NCBI GenBank assembly: GCA_031841125.1
Contig: CM063111.1
Location: 54,063,535 to 54,127,534 of the forward strand
Length of the DNA stretch: 64,000 nucleotides
Reading direction: 5' to 3'
Origin: Acanthococcus lagerstroemiae
Lineage: Eukaryota; Arthropoda; Insecta; Hemiptera; Eriococcidae
Translations under genes and position numbers: made by a program
Notes under the pieces: model-generated
The model's input: the letters and a program-made list of their open reading frames with translations, nothing else
Told to the model about the DNA's origin: nothing
Databases searched by the model: none
Shown: piece by piece, positions 35,701 through 47,939 of the stretch
Position numbering within the stretch: the stretch's first letter is position 1
Layout: each line of letters begins with the position of its first letter

Positions 35701-36297
35701 GTGCAAATAGCGAGTGACAAATGACGAATGCATGTGTCTATAATTCTCCGTGTCTGAATACGCGGGTCCCCGGACCATTCGCTTGTCTCCGTGTACTCAG
35801 AAATCGATAAATCCTCTCGGAAATTCGAGTACACAAGTATACTTATTCTTTCTTAAGCGATGAAGCTGTACAAATAAAACGGGTACGCTATCAATATTGA
35901 TGTAGAGATGTAAACGTGTCGGTTTCAGGATAATTAATACATATGAGAAAGAAGCTAGCATTACAGTACAGCATAGTCCTGAGCCTGGTGGACCGTATTT
36001 CAAGGAACTCCTGGCAAGACGGCTAATAATAATTAATACAGAATAATTGGTATTAAAGTTGGTGTGTTTGTTGTCGGAAGTACTGATTGTTTCACTTTTG
36101 ACGGACACTTCAGAATGAACAATCGAACTCTATATCAGACCATACTGGCAGACAGAAAGCCGGAATCATAGGTAGGAATTAACAATCCAGCATTAACCCG
36201 TCTGTATCAAACGATCGACTCCAATAATGTCAATGCAACAGAATGTCAGTAAGTACCTACATAGAATCGCGAGGGAACACGATTCCCATTCCATCTA
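35701..36297. other. No gene recognised
   Basis: AT-rich with frames up to 103 codons on minus (35797-36108) and no recognisable motif or repeat. Confidence 0.4.
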
Positions 36298-36410
36298 ATC
36301 CGATACACTATCAGTGAAAAGTTACCCATTTGTTACCCTCGAATTACCCTCAGATTACCCTAGTTCCCCTTTAGTTACCCGGGTAACTTGTGGGCTTTTG
36401 CGCATCGGGA
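36298..36410. repeat. GTTACCC-rich element, copy 1
   Basis: The words GTTACCCATTTG, ACCCTCAGATTA, TTCCCCTTTAGTTACCCGGG and TGCGCATCGGG recur in inverse order at 41402-41525. The ends CCGAT... and ...GCATCGGG are partly inverted, so this may be a small inverted-repeat element. No target duplication was noticed. Confidence 0.6.
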
Positions 36411-37121
36411 ACCTGGTTTTCACTTGAGAGAGTGATACTTGAGTCATAACTTATAAGAATATATTAAAAGAACGACAAATTTCCTACAAACGAAGTTTTC
36501 CAGACGCTTTATGTCTGAGTGTGGCTACCAATAGCAATGTTAAAGAATACTCTACTCCGGATAAAAACCGAATCTTTTGCCCAGCAATCCTGCTCCAAAT
36601 TTTTCACTTAGAATCTCTAAAAGAGGGTCTTCTGAAGGATAACTATAATCGTGATACCGATATAACTGAAGTATCTTTCTCATGATCATTGACTATGAGA
36701 AATGGGATACATACTTTCTAGTTTCTACTTTATCCGGTAGTTTTGCCATTGAATACTCCTTACTCGCATTTCGGAAGCGTGCAAACAGGGAACATTTTCA
36801 TTTATAAATTGAAACAAGTTATTCCTTTTTCTTTTTTTTGAGAACTGATAATAATTGATTACCGATTGGTAATCGCATAGGTACTTGGAGCCCCCTCCCC
36901 AGGAGTCGGAGATCCGAAATCCGCTTTAATCTTGAAAGAAAATAACATTGCCGTAGATGGGAAACCGGGGTTTTTCAAAAAAGCATTATAAAATAAAGAA
37001 ATGACGGACATGCTTCAAATTTGAACTGCAGATTTGAACTTGCGATTAAAAATTTAATATATCAGGTTAAAAAATTGACAGAAATGCGGTGAAGTAAGAA
37101 ATGACAGCCATATTTTCAAAC
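36411..37121. other. No gene recognised
   Basis: AT-rich, no frames of note, no repeat match noticed. Confidence 0.4.
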
Positions 37122-37253
37122 AACACTTAATTTTTTAAGCGCGTTTAAATGGAAAAAATCACTTAAAATTGCACTTCACTAACCTCGGGAAGTTACTTAG
37201 GTGCAATTCTAAGTGATTTTTTCCATTTAAGGGCACTTAAAAATTAAATGTTT
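37122..37253. mobile_element. ~132-bp foldback MITE
   Basis: Left arm words ACACTTAATTTTTTAAG, TTTAAATGGAAAAAATCACT and AATTGCAC reappear in inverse order on the right (GTGCAATT, AGTGATTTTTTCCATTTAA, CACTTAAAAATTAAATGT). The arms are about 55 bases around a ~30-base centre. Confidence 0.8.
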
Positions 37254-37712
37254 TGTCTCCATGATCACTCAATGAGGGTTCACAAAACATCCGCTAGATG
37301 TCAGCCACTTTGATTCCGAGTCCCAATACAGGTACATAGACAGCCGCCATCCTCTTTCCAGTTTGCTCCGTGAAACGAGGCTGGTCACGTGGTGTTTACC
37401 GCGCTCCGCGCAGCCGATCATCTTTTGACAGATTGAACTGGAAAGAAAATGGCAGCTGTCTTTACCCATCCGAAGTATATAGAGCCTTATCTTAAGAACT
37501 GATCATTCCAAGATTTCAAGACGCGGAAGGTTTACTAATGTACAAGTGAGAGGCTTAGAATCAGAACTCGCCCCATCTAGAAAGACCAAGTTTTCAGGAA
37601 AGCCGAAAAACGTGTATAGCACCTCCCACACTACCTACAAACCTGAAAACTGGTATGTATGTTTAGTGTCCATTGCTGAGTATGAGTGAACTTGGTAATA
37701 TTCTATTTGTAG
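37254..37712. other. No gene recognised
   Basis: A short minus frame (37269-37469) has no recognised product; no repeat match noticed. Confidence 0.4.
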
Positions 37713-38133
37713 GGTGTGCCAATTCATTTTTTCTTCTTCTGTAGTCCAGAGCGATTTCGGCTGTTATGCCATCATCAGTAGAGTACCCTAAATGAAACTT
37801 ATCTCTTGTGGTCCTCCAGTCATAGTCGAGAGTAGTACCGTATGGTAAACCTGTTTAGTCGTGTGTTCTAGTGGTTGTCTGTGATTATGCAATCTGTCCT
37901 ATCAGTGAGTGTTATTAGTTGTGTGCTCCTATTGGTTGTCTGATTGGGCAGACTGCACAATCACAGACAACCAATAGGAGCACACGACTCAACAGGTTCA
38001 CCATACGGTACTACTCTTGACTATGAATACAGGACCACAAGAGACAAGTCTCACTTAGGGTACTTCACTGATAATGGCATAACAGCCAAAAGCGCTCTGG
38101 ACTACAGAAGAAGAAACAGTGAATTGGCACACC
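37713..38133. mobile_element. 421-bp foldback element, arms ~200 bp
   Basis: The sequence starts GGTGTGCCAATTCA and ends TGAATTGGCACACC. Going inward the arms keep pairing: TCTTCTTCTGTAGTCCAGAG, GGCTGTTATGCCAT, ATCAGT, AGTACCCTAA, TGTGGTCCT, AGTAGTACCGTATGGT and GTGTG(T/C)TC-TA(T)TGGTTGTCTG on the left each meet their inverse on the right, almost to the centre near 37930. An extra half-copy of the inner arm (GTGTGCTCCTATTGGTTGTC) sits at the centre. It resembles foldback transposons; the GTGTGCC terminus recalls, but is not the same as, the TA-flanked foldbacks at 41.8, 55.0 and 56.5 kb. Confidence 0.85.
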
Positions 38134-38898
38134 ATACAAGTGGAATGGTGTGCATATTGTTGAGCTGGACTACATCATATTCTGACCAAAAAATATCCCC
38201 GAGGACCTTTATGCGGCCAACTGTATTGTCTTTTAAAATGGATCATGTGAGTTTTGATTCCAAGATGTGTTATAGCATGTAGAATAACACGTATTATCAT
38301 CCTAAAAGAAGCAAAATAATTTCACAACGTCTCAACGATGAATATGAAGTAGAAAGAATCACTCTGGTGGTGCAGGAAGGATACTGAAGAACATGGGTAA
38401 ACGACAGTAATGTATTAAGAGGTTTCCTTCTTCTAACACGATCCATTTTGTGGCGTATCCATTGTGGAAATCAAAATCGGGATCACTACTGACAATATCG
38501 CTGATAAAGGTTCTGTTTGGCATTGTTTTCCATCGATTTCCCTACCCTTGGACACAGAACTCACATTATCCAGCGGATGATGCGTGTTATGATTTTAACT
38601 CTGCTCTTCAGTCAAATTTAGGTAGAACAGAAGCATCGCCCGTGAAAACGGACAATGAGACGTCACAGACCATAAAATTTCCAATCAAAAACCATTCTTA
38701 TCTTTTTTTCGCCAAAACTGAATATTATCAGTTACGATTCTAAGCCGCTCAAATAGAGAAGTACAATTTGACAGGCAGTGTGGGGCGGACTGCACATGCA
38801 CAGTGAGATTTCTGCTCCGGGTTGAATACACCTTTCTTTACTACTGTTTTTAATAGTCTATTCTGTATGGTCTAAGCTAGTAAATCGGTTTCGTTTCT
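38134..38898. other. No gene recognised
   Basis: A 97-codon plus frame (38450-38743) has no recognised domain or splice framing. Confidence 0.4.
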
Positions 38899-39245
38899 CT
38901 CCCCATCTTAGCGAACAGAGCGACCGCGATTCCAATCAAATTGGATGTGTGCTCTGCAGCCCCCGTTGGTTCCCGAGAACTAGGCATCGTACTCGCAGAA
39001 CACGTTACCATCAGTATCTGAAGGATTCACGCTTCATTGTATGTGCCTAGAGGCGTGGGTTTGGGAGACATGTGACTTGTAAATTCCATGTGCGCACTCG
39101 TCTTCGGCGCAGAGCAGGAAATACTCTAACACAACAAACAGTGAGGAAATCAATTGCAAACTACTCCGGCTACCCGCCTAGGTAGCCTTGTGATGTGATC
39201 ACTAAGGTCGTCGTAACATCCAGAACCTGATACGGTTCTAAAAGA
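38899..39245 (+). mobile_element. Second, head-less copy of the SINE body
   Basis: Shared words with the SINE at 22.6-23.0 kb, in order: CTTAGCGAACAGAGCGAC, AACACGTTACCATCAG, CTGAAGGATT, GCAGAGCAGGAAATACTCTA, ACACAACAAAC, GGAAATCAATTGCAAACTAC, GGTCGTCGTAACATCC and GATACGG. The tRNA-like promoter head is absent and the copy is more diverged. Confidence 0.75.
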
Positions 39246-39399
39246 AGAAGAATTTTCCCACTATCCAAGTTCTGCTGAAGGAGACATCTTTGAAACTCAG
39301 TCTCTTCTAACAAAATCATTCGGCATTATGGCATGAGGAAAGTAAAATGATTTCCATTATTTCTAGACCACCATCCCTGGAATAAACAACTCAACCAAA

Positions 39400-40900
39400 C
39401 CAGCTACTACAATTTCATGTACGATGAGAGTACCATCAATGAGTACAGTCAGTGGTGACCGATTAAATCTAGATTCATTCGAAGGACTGACATACAATGC
39501 AGGTAACGGGTACAGCCATCACCTTTTTCTCTTTCAACTCTGTTTTTCAATGTTCAATCGTGCATCTATCCTCAATCCGCCTGTCGGAAACCGACGCCTT
39601 TTTCGAGTCGATAAGGCTACCAGTGTGGCGGGGCAAGAAAAGGTTGACCGACACCCAAAAGTCTGTGATGATTATGTCACTCGATGTCGCTGATACATAT
39701 GCGAGACAATGTACAATGGCCGGAACAGCTGTCAAATGGGAAAAGGTACTGCCGGGTGAAGAACACAGTACACACCTACGCATTCGTTAAACACCCGGCT
39801 AACCTTCGACTGTCTAACCTACCATCGTTTCCAAAAGCTCGTAAAGCCCTGGCACCCGGCGCTCGAACGACTCGAAGTCATGATAACAGCCTCACGATTT
39901 TACGAATTTCAGGTTGAACTCAATTAGAAAGACGACTGTTTCCACGACACGGCTCCTCACACTAAAAACTTTTATAGTTTTATCGTAATGACACGACGCG
40001 ACATGTCTCGACACAAAACGAACCGGTGGGTAATACGCGAAAAATGCTGGAATCTCGACGATAACATCCTACCAGTGTCCCACTGCAAAGAGCACAAAGA
40101 AATTACGCATGCACTCTTACATAAAGCAAAAGTGGATTCAAACATACCATCGAGAGTATACGACTCAATCCGAGCGCGAAAATAGCAAATCAAAAATCCA
40201 TATTTGTGTGTTTTTTTTTTCACCACTATTTGGGTCGCATCGAGTCGATTTGGCGTGAATTTTCCTCGTTACCGCTTCGGTATTCACTTTTCCCACGCGC
40301 GGGTTAATTACACTGTATCTACGTGTACACGCCATCAATCTCGCGAATAACTCGCTTCGTTTTGGCGAAAACGAAAAAAAAAAAAAAAAACGGGGAAAAA
40401 AACACGAAAAATGCGACCAGCGAAAGCCATTAATGATGTACAACGTTTTAACCCGATCGTAAACGGTCGATAAATTAACCTCGTAAAAGTCTGACAGATT
40501 CGGATTGCGATACCTACATACATAATACCCATCTGAAGACACACCATCGTCTGTAGAAATCGAAAACGATGGCAGACTCACAGTCTCGACGATGAGCACG
40601 GTACTCGCCATGTATATAGGAGTGTTCCAAAACAAAACCGAACAAACTAGGACTTTTGGAGCCACAAAGGCACTTCGAAAGCCGGGTCGGCAACCTCGTT
40701 CAAATCGTTTCGGCGAAAAAAAGTTACTGCTCTTTGCTGTATCGATTCGCCAGAAATTATATTTCAGGTTTGCGTGCCGTCGACTATGCAGTTCGCAGAG
40801 ACTTCCGACTGCATGGGTTTTGGTATTTCCTACTTTAGCGTGTCTACTACTGCATGCCAGACAGAAAACTTGAAGGCGGGGGAAATGAACGAAGTCATGC
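39400..40900. promoter_or_regulatory. CpG-rich, repeat-poor island
   Basis: Base composition is CpG-rich and none of the transposon families enters this block. Overlapping frames on both strands (for example 166 codons on minus at 40165-40665, containing a phenylalanine block encoded by an A-run) have no recognised domain. Candidate enhancer or alternative promoter; no specific site supports this. Confidence 0.25.
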
Positions 40901-41401
40901 TAGAAGTTTCCCTAATGGATTATGCGGCATCAGCGGGGTTGAGACGAGAAAACAAGAAGAAACATCAGATTCTGGCCCATCAACTCCATGCAGGGAAGGG
41001 TTAACTGGCAACAGCTTTTGATACGTTTTTTGCACGTCTTTCAAATCTCAAACCGTATAAGGGTCATAAAAGATTCGATAGAAATTCATGCATGAAATTC
41101 CTTGTAAAAAATTCTAATTATACTAGTTCCAGAAGCGGTAAAGAAGTCACAACAGCTGCTCCATAACCAAAATTGGCAGGTCCATTAAGAATCTCATTTA
41201 AGCCACAGCTAAGGAATTCAATTTTCAATACTAATAAATTAAATCATGAAAAAATTTCACTGCACGACCCATAAACATTCTACATTGTGAAACTGCATTA
41301 TGTTGTAGCCTGGTTTAAGAAAATACATATTAAATACCTGGTACTTCAATGCACTGACATTAAACTGTGTTGATGCCCAATACTTGTACACAAATTCCGC
41401 C

Positions 41402-41525
41402 TGTTACCCGGGTAACTAAAGGGGAACCAAGGGTAACTGACGGGTTTTTGAATAATCTGAGGGTGTTGCAAATGGGTAACTTTTCCGCGGGTAACTAGAG
41501 CACAGTGACGGATTGCGCATCGGGT
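41402..41525. repeat. GTTACCC-rich element, copy 2 (inverted)
   Basis: GTTACCCGGGTAACTAAAGG, AATCTGAGGGTGTTG, CAAATGGGTAACTTTTCC and TGCGCATCGGG are the inverse of words in copy 1 at 36298-36410, apart from the last, which is in the same orientation in both and so probably marks a terminal inverted repeat. Confidence 0.6.
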
Positions 41526-41831
41526 GGTTGATTAAAGTTGTTAAATTACATTGTTGGTATAAAGATATTAAATACCTATTAATAATTTGGGGATTCAAAC
41601 TGTGTCGTTATTCAAGATGTTAAATCACATTGTTGGTTGCTCTAAAGGTTTTTAATACATGTATAACTATCAACAGTTTGGAGGGTGTTGAACTACGTTT
41701 TTCATTCATCAAGAAATATTAAAGCGTGTTAAATTACCTACATGTCTATTGGTCGAAAGGTATTCAACAATACTGTTGATTTCCATTGAAGCGTGTTCAA
41801 CTGTATTGTTGGTGGGTTAAAAGAGCGTTAA

Positions 41832-42778
41832 CAGGATGTGCCAAAATAGTTGACCTGGTTTTGAACGCTCATTATGTGGCAACACTGAGGTGTAGGCAAT
41901 TTTTTACCATGAAAATATTCGGCTATTTACGCGATTCAGTAATAAGTGAGCACGGCTCTGTGGTCTGGAGAACATTCTGGTTTCTGTGCAGAAACGTTTA
42001 TTCTAAAGTCTAAACAACAGCGTTGTGGCGACTCAGCGCCCATTTCGAAAACAGTTTGAACTGAAAAAACACGATCTTGTTCCCTCTCCTAAGGCAGGCA
42101 ATCCTGCCGCGCTTGTTCTCCCCTCTCTGAACGTTACTGGTGATGCCCTTGAGTCGAACATTCTCCGTCCACTGCTTGATTGCCAGGAGATGGAACAAGA
42201 TCGTGTCTTTTCAGTAAAACAGTTTTTAAAATGCGCGCTGGATTGTCACAACACTGTTTTTTAGAATAAACGTTTCAACACAGAAATTGCAATGTTCTTC
42301 AGACCACAGAGCCGTGCTTACTGAATGGCGTACATAGCCGAATATTTTCATTGGGATTTAAACTTAGAGTTTCAAGTGTTGGCAGCCCTGCGATATGTGT
42401 GAGTGATCACGTATGATTTACTGTAAGCTTGTGGCAAACTTTAATCATCATTAAATCGATTAGAAATTCACTTTCAAAGAAAATTTGTCCTAAATTCGAC
42501 TGCATCATCACCAAAAAATTAAATTATAATCAGTTCTACTGGCAGAATAATTTTTACTCGTTTTTTTTTGCCCTACTGAAGACTGAAGACAGCGACGTTT
42601 CTATTTGAAAGTACACATGATCACTCACTCATTTTCACCCGCTAACACCCGCGCAGGTAATTTTGCAGCGCACTCTAGTGCAGGTTTAAATCCCAATGGG
42701 GGAAAAATTGCCTACGCGTCAGTGTTGCCGCATGGTAAGCGTTTAGAAACAGGTCAACTACTATTTTGGCACACCCTG
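41832..42778. mobile_element. Foldback family Z, copy A, with a nested element
   Basis: Ends CAGGATGTGCCAAAATAGTT and CTATTTTGGCACACCCTG are inverted copies; inward the arms pair over ~250 bases (ACGCTCATTATGTGGCAACA, GAATATTTTCA, GTCGCCACAACGC and the ACTGAAAAAACACGATCTTG region with their inverses). A TA follows the right end (42779-42780); the left flank is diverged. The copy is about 350 bases longer than copies B and C because of the nested element at 42349-42698. No coding capacity. Confidence 0.85.
42349..42698. mobile_element. Nested 350-bp inverted-repeat element inside foldback copy A
   Basis: CATTGGGATTTAAAC at 42349-42363 and GTTTAAATCCCAATG at 42684-42698 are perfect 15-base inverted ends. 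Further in, GTGAGTGATCACGTAT and the inverse of ACACATGATCACTCAC also pair. In foldback copy C the corresponding sequence continues without it (TATTTTAATGGGGAAAAATT), which dates this insertion after that of its host. Confidence 0.8.
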
Positions 42779-43720
42779 TACATTGTTGATTGATCAAAAG
42801 GTATCAAATAGTATTGCTGATTTGTTGAAGTGTCCTAAACTGAGTTGTGAATGTTAATAGGTATTAAAATGCGCAGCTAAATAGTTGAAATAGGTAGGTA
42901 TTTTAATTAACAGGGGCGGTGTGGGACCAAAAAAAAAAAAACAGGGGGCAATTCTATTTTTATTAGGCCACTCGAGCAGTAAAAGGCCACTCACCAGCCT
43001 TATTACAAGTATTATAGAAGATTTGATAGAAGATCATGCAAGAAATTCCCTGTAAAAAAATCTAGTTATATTTTGTTCAATCGCTGGTAAGGAAGTCACA
43101 ACAGCTGCTCTACAACCAAAATGAGCAAGTCCATTAAGAATCTCGCTTAAGCAAGAGCTAATGTAATCAAATCATGAAAGGAATCTCACTACTTCATAAA
43201 CATTTTACCTCATGAAACTGTACTATATTTTTGATTGGTTAAAAAATATTAAATGTTTAGTACTTCAATTCAATGAAAATGTATGACTGTATTGTTGGTT
43301 AATTAGCGTCAAATCGTGTAGTTGATTAATTGAAGTTTCTCAAATTACACTGTTGATTGGTCTAAAAGTAGTAAATATAACTATTAACAGTTAAAGGATG
43401 TTACACCATATTTTTCATTCATCAGGAATTACTGAATAGTACTATTAATTCGTTGAAATTATGTTAAGCGGTATTGTTGTTTACTTAAAGCATGTAAAAT
43501 TACCATGTGGATTAGTCAAAAGGTATTCAATAGTAAGTACTGTTGATTTCTGTTGAAGTGTGTTAAAATGTACTGATGGTGGGTTAAGTGGTATTAACTA
43601 CATTGTTGAATGGTCAAAATGTATTTACAGTACTGTTAATTCTTTGAAGAGCGTTAACCTAAGTAGTGAATGTTGAATGGTATTAAGCCGTGCTGCTAAA
43701 TGGTTGAAAAAGGTATGTTA

Positions 43721-44605
43721 ATCAATAGGGGTGGTTTTTAGCAAGCTACTTTAACAGCAAAATTCCACTTATTACTTCGGAAGTTGCGAAGTGTTCATGA
43801 GTTCTGGAGTGGAAAATGTCTCATATTTTCAAAGTTTATTCTGCACCACAGCAGCCCATTTTTTCACTAAGCAAGCTAAAAACATTTCAGAGCAATACCC
43901 ATATTAATGGGAGAAGGGGGTAAATGTAATATTTTCTCTCGTGTGTTTACAAACAAAAAAAAAATTCATTCTACCTCAAGTTTTTTGGTTCTCCTGTTAA
44001 AAGGAAGTCTTTCTCTTTGAAAGAATCTTCTGTTGGCGTTCAGGGGGCTCACGTCAAAATATCTAGAGCGATTTATTTTGTACTTTAATTCAGTTACTTA
44101 TACTTCAACAAAATTACAGCGCGATATTAGAGAAAACATTTTTTTCGTCATTTTCTTCTTCTGTAAGGCGACCATAAATTTTTTCTTTTTATTATGTCAT
44201 GTATTCTGTCATGTTCGGAGTTCTGTCATTTTGCTTTCATATAGTGTTGTTTTGTTTAGATAAAATTATTGTGCCATTTTGTTTTCCTTTCTGCCAAGTC
44301 ACTTAGCCTAGTCTATTATTAATGAAAATGTCGCTTAGTATTATATATTCACAATGATTATGTCGCTTAGGCTATAATTAATTATGTTGTTTAGCATAGT
44401 TCATCATTTGAAAGCTGATGAATTTCGTAACTTAATTTTTTTTCGTCATTTCGTTTTATCATTGGATCCATTTTTCTATTATGTCACTGACGAAACGGTC
44501 CTGACGAAAACCGGTTCAAGGTTTTGTTGTATGACAAAATTTTGAAAATTCAATTGTCATTTTGTAATTTTGTTTTGCTACGTCTAACAACACTGCAAAA
44601 TTATG
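43721..44605. other. No gene recognised
   Basis: AT-rich with loosely repeated TGTCATTTTG and ATTATGTCGCTTAG words at 44190-44400. A plus frame of 76 codons (44033) is phenylalanine-rich and not recognised. Confidence 0.4.
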
Positions 44606-44898
44606 GGCGTTTGGACACTTCTATAGGTGCGCTAGTGTCGTGGACGAAAAGATGATCAGGGTTTTTTACCACAAAAACATGTACCAGTAAAATGAGCTCT
44701 AGCATCTTCAATATTGTTTTTTATGGAAAACTGAAAAGGACCAAAGTGTCAGCCCTTATAATTGCCTTTCAGATGAGCCCAACTTCAGTTTTTTTGCAGA
44801 ATGTTTTTGTCACTGATCATCTTTTTGTCCAAAGACACCAGTCCGCGCGCCGCATTTCATCAGGCCGCCAGAGAGCGACTCTTTAGCGTCCAAACGCG
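44606..44898. mobile_element. ~293-bp inverted-repeat element
   Basis: The ends GCGTTTGGACACTT and GCGTCCAAACGC are inverted copies. Subterminal words TAGTGTCGTGGACGAAAAGA and TGATCAGGG on the left pair with the inverse of CTGATCATCTTTTTGTCC and AAGACACCA on the right. Superfamily and target duplication not determined. Confidence 0.75.
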
Positions 44899-46055
44899 AA
44901 TAGGACAGGAACCAAACTATAACTTCGGAGTTCAACCAACCAAACGGATTTTGATCAACTGGCAATACGTAGTTTGACTTTCAACATAATCAATATTAAC
45001 ACACTTTCGATATTTGACTCATCAACATTATTAATGCACGCATTTTAATCAACTAACAGGATAACTCAACACTCCAACTAACAGCCAGCATACGGCATTG
45101 ATTAACAAGGGCAGATTAGCTAGGAGGGCAAGGGGCAAACGCTCCTTGACCTATTCATAATTTCATTCATCCAAACACGAAAGTCTTTGGCTTTTAGCTT
45201 CACCCGATACGGAGTCCTAAGGGCATTCAACACTGATCATTCGTTCTTCCATTCTTGAAGTCAGGCAGACTGTCATCATGCAATGTCATCTACCACAGCC
45301 ATATTTGTTGCAACATTCAGACACTGAAATCAGCTCTGCCGTTGCATAGTCTACTAGAAGTGTAACATCAGACATCACCACTAAAAGGCTGACTGCTGCA
45401 CTGCTACATTACTTGAGAGCCCGCATGGCCACATTGTCTCTCCTAGCCTTTGCCTCGAGTATACTCAATTGAAACAGCCGATTTACACTCTTTGGTGGAA
45501 CAACTCGAGCTCAGTGAAATCAAGCAGCCTGGTACGGGCTCTTTATTCGCGACTGGCGCGCGATATCACGAAAAACACGCCAACAATGCGTTTTCTATTT
45601 TTCTTTTGAATTCGAATAATCGTTTTAATAAGAGAGAAAACAACGTTGCTACAAATTGCCTATTGTCGAATTCGCCGTGAATATTATTTCTTCTTTCGGA
45701 TCATAAATTAGAGCCGAAGGCGTGTTGAAATTTTCTCCTCTTTCGAATTAACAGTACATAAAATATATACTATGTGTAGTTCATGCTCCAGTATAATATA
45801 CACAAGCCGATATCAATAACGGTGAAAAAAAAAAAAAAGCTCAAGTATAGTAAACGTACAGTGGCCATCTGTTTTCGAAGTATATAATATACTTAATCCA
45901 TACGAGAGTATACTTTCCTAACAATATCTAGGGCCAAGAGAGTCTTACATCTGCTTCGTATCAGCACACTTGTGTATTATTTTCTCATGAAAGCGCGTTC
46001 TCGCATCGGTGTATTATTACGCCTATTATAAAACGATTTAATTTCGAAGCATAAA
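44899..46055. other. No gene recognised; CpG-richer from 45430
   Basis: 45430-46200 shows the composition of the other CpG-rich islands. A 76-codon plus frame (45450-45680) is not recognised. Confidence 0.3.
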
Positions 46056-46290
46056 AAGTCAAACCAGTTTTCGTAATCGGCGCTCGTGAATATATAACGA
46101 AGTTTTGGCAGCCGAAATTGGAAGCATAAATCGGCGGCTCGATGACTAATAATACACGTATGTACCTACAGATCAGAGATGGAGGTCCACGGTGGGACAC
46201 AGGGATATGACCAGGTTAGGAAACGCAAAATAAAACTTCAAATTCGAATATTTGGTTACATTTTTGTGAACAGAGGAAGGACTATTCGGA
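46056..46290 (+). repeat. Segment duplicated at 51086-51325, copy 1
   Basis: Direct ~235-bp repeat of 51086-51325, sharing AGTCAAACCAGTTTTC, GCTCGTGAATATA, TTTTGGCAGCCGAAATTGG, AAATCGGCGGCTC, GTACCTACAGATCA and AACAGAG in order. Neither copy has terminal inverted repeats, so local duplication of host DNA is likelier than transposition. Confidence 0.85.
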
Positions 46291-47485
46291 TTCTTTAAGT
46301 AACAAATGCTGCTGTCTACGTAAGATTTGTGATACAGAAAGCTGCTTGTACATCCGCAGTAGAGTTGCGATCCAAAGAAATAAGTAACTATCCTTTGGAA
46401 GTAAAACAAAAAATTAATAAAACAAGAAAATTGCGGTAAAGGGTCAAGAAACCAGAAACCCAGCTGATTAAAGTGAACTAAATTGTGCCAGTAAAAAAAC
46501 TGAAGCATATTCTAAATAAAATCAATAACGAACCAGCGAAAGATTATCTGGAATATCTGACACCCATAGAAACAGAATACTCCAATAGAGAGCCACAAAA
46601 AAGCTGAAAATACTATTTCTTCCAGTACGGTGGCCACTCAATTTCTTGTGACTAAAATTACTAAAACATGACCATTATCAGACCAACATGCTACTTTTTT
46701 CAAAGACTTTAAAAAAAAATAGAATACGTCATACAGTAGTAGGCACATCTACAGAAAAATGTGATGCAGAGAGGTTTCTGTAGGTTTCTTCTTCTGTTGT
46801 TTATTCTTCTCTCACCTCTTAAATCGATCCTTCATATTTTCCAACTTGAGAAAACATTTAATCATTTCTTGTAATTCTAATTCAAATCCGTAATTATGAT
46901 TATTTGAATTTAACAATTTCGAATAACTGTTTCTATTTTAAGTTCAAGAAATTCGAACAAATGATTTTATTTTTAAATTCAATAATTTTTATAAAGTTCA
47001 AATTTTTCACTAATCTTCTTAAATCATCAATTTCTCAGGTTTACTATCCATTGCCTTTCATTTTTCCTTGTAAAATGATACCCATATTGCGTGGGAATAT
47101 TTTTGCACAATTGACTTTTTAGGAAACTTTCTGGTATAATTTTAGCAGAATAAGCTCAAAAAATATGCGCATATTTTCCTCCGTTTTTTAAAGAATATAT
47201 TTTGGAGCTCTAGTGGTAAGTACAGTACACACTGCGCTACTGTCCTACTAGCTACTACTGATCAGTAGGTAGGACAGTTTTTGATAGAGAGCGCTGTAAA
47301 GTTACTATTTCATTATAATATATTTTATTATCTCTTGAAAATGTTCAATACACTGGCTTCAAATTGTTTTGATTTTTAGAATTCTTTGGAAACATTACTT
47401 TAGAGACCAAATTTTGAAAGATGATTCAAGGTGACAAAAGGTTGAAAAAGTGACCAAGTGCCCACCCAGCTCGTGCTAACCTTAT
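46291..47485. other. No gene recognised
   Basis: AT-rich; a minus frame of 111 codons (46173-46508) is hydrophobic and aromatic-rich without recognised domain. A short inverted pair (TACTGTCCTACTAGC and GTAGGACAGT) lies at 47238-47280. Confidence 0.4.
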
Positions 47486-47775
47486 GTAATAAAAAAGAAA
47501 GAGTCTGACTGCTGCAGGGAAGGACATTGTTACATGGATATGTCGTCCAGGCGACCACGTTGACGCGCATACCCAGTTTCTAATGCCTTCTCTAGTCGTC
47601 CATTCTTGGCGTCACTCGGCATTCTTTGTGTCGGCCCGTTGAAATGTGATGATAAATAGAACGAATGACCGCGCAAAGAGGAATATGCAACTACATCACA
47701 ATAGTAACGTTTTTCTGAGGAACGGGCATTTTCTGCAGAATTCTTCTCTTTTGCATAGCGAGTCATTAGACATTG
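47486..47775 (+). repeat. Dispersed repeat family W, copy 1
   Basis: Shares AGAAAGAGTCT, GCAGGGAAGGACATTGTTAC, CCTTCTCTAGTCGTCCATT, TCGGCATTCT, AAGAGGAATATGCAACTACA and GTAACGTTTTTCTG with copies at 49750-49990 (direct) and 61930-62155 (inverse). No clear terminal repeats; minus-strand frames through it are conserved only as repeat by-products. Confidence 0.8.
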
Positions 47776-47939
47776 ATGAACCGGTGCTATAATGCGTTCC
47801 ATGTTTTTTGTTTGATTATTTCAAGGCAAATTATTTTGCACTTATATACAAGGTTTATTCACATCTCCGTTTATAATCTCCATACCAAAACACAAAATAG
47901 GCTAAAAGTGACTCTGAAAAAGCTTAATTATTAACGGAG

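Larger units (their letters stand above)
41046..43720 (+). repeat. Diverged segmental duplication with TTGTTGATT periodicity
   Basis: 41046-41400 and 43005-43280 are direct repeats: GATTCGATAGAA / GATTTGATAGAA, AAGTCACAACAGCTGCTC, CCATTAAGAATCTC and AAATCATGAAA occur in the same order. Both are followed by long degenerate runs in which ATTGTTG(G/A)TT, GGTATTAAAT and TGAAG(C/T)GTGTTAAA recur about every 25-35 bases (41520-41830, 42780-42900, 43290-43720). The foldback at 41832-42778 is inserted in the first of these runs. Confidence 0.75.

Noticed and set aside
40165..40665. 166-codon minus frame as a gene
   Set aside because: A phenylalanine block comes from an A-run, there is no domain, and several overlapping frames suggest a composition effect.
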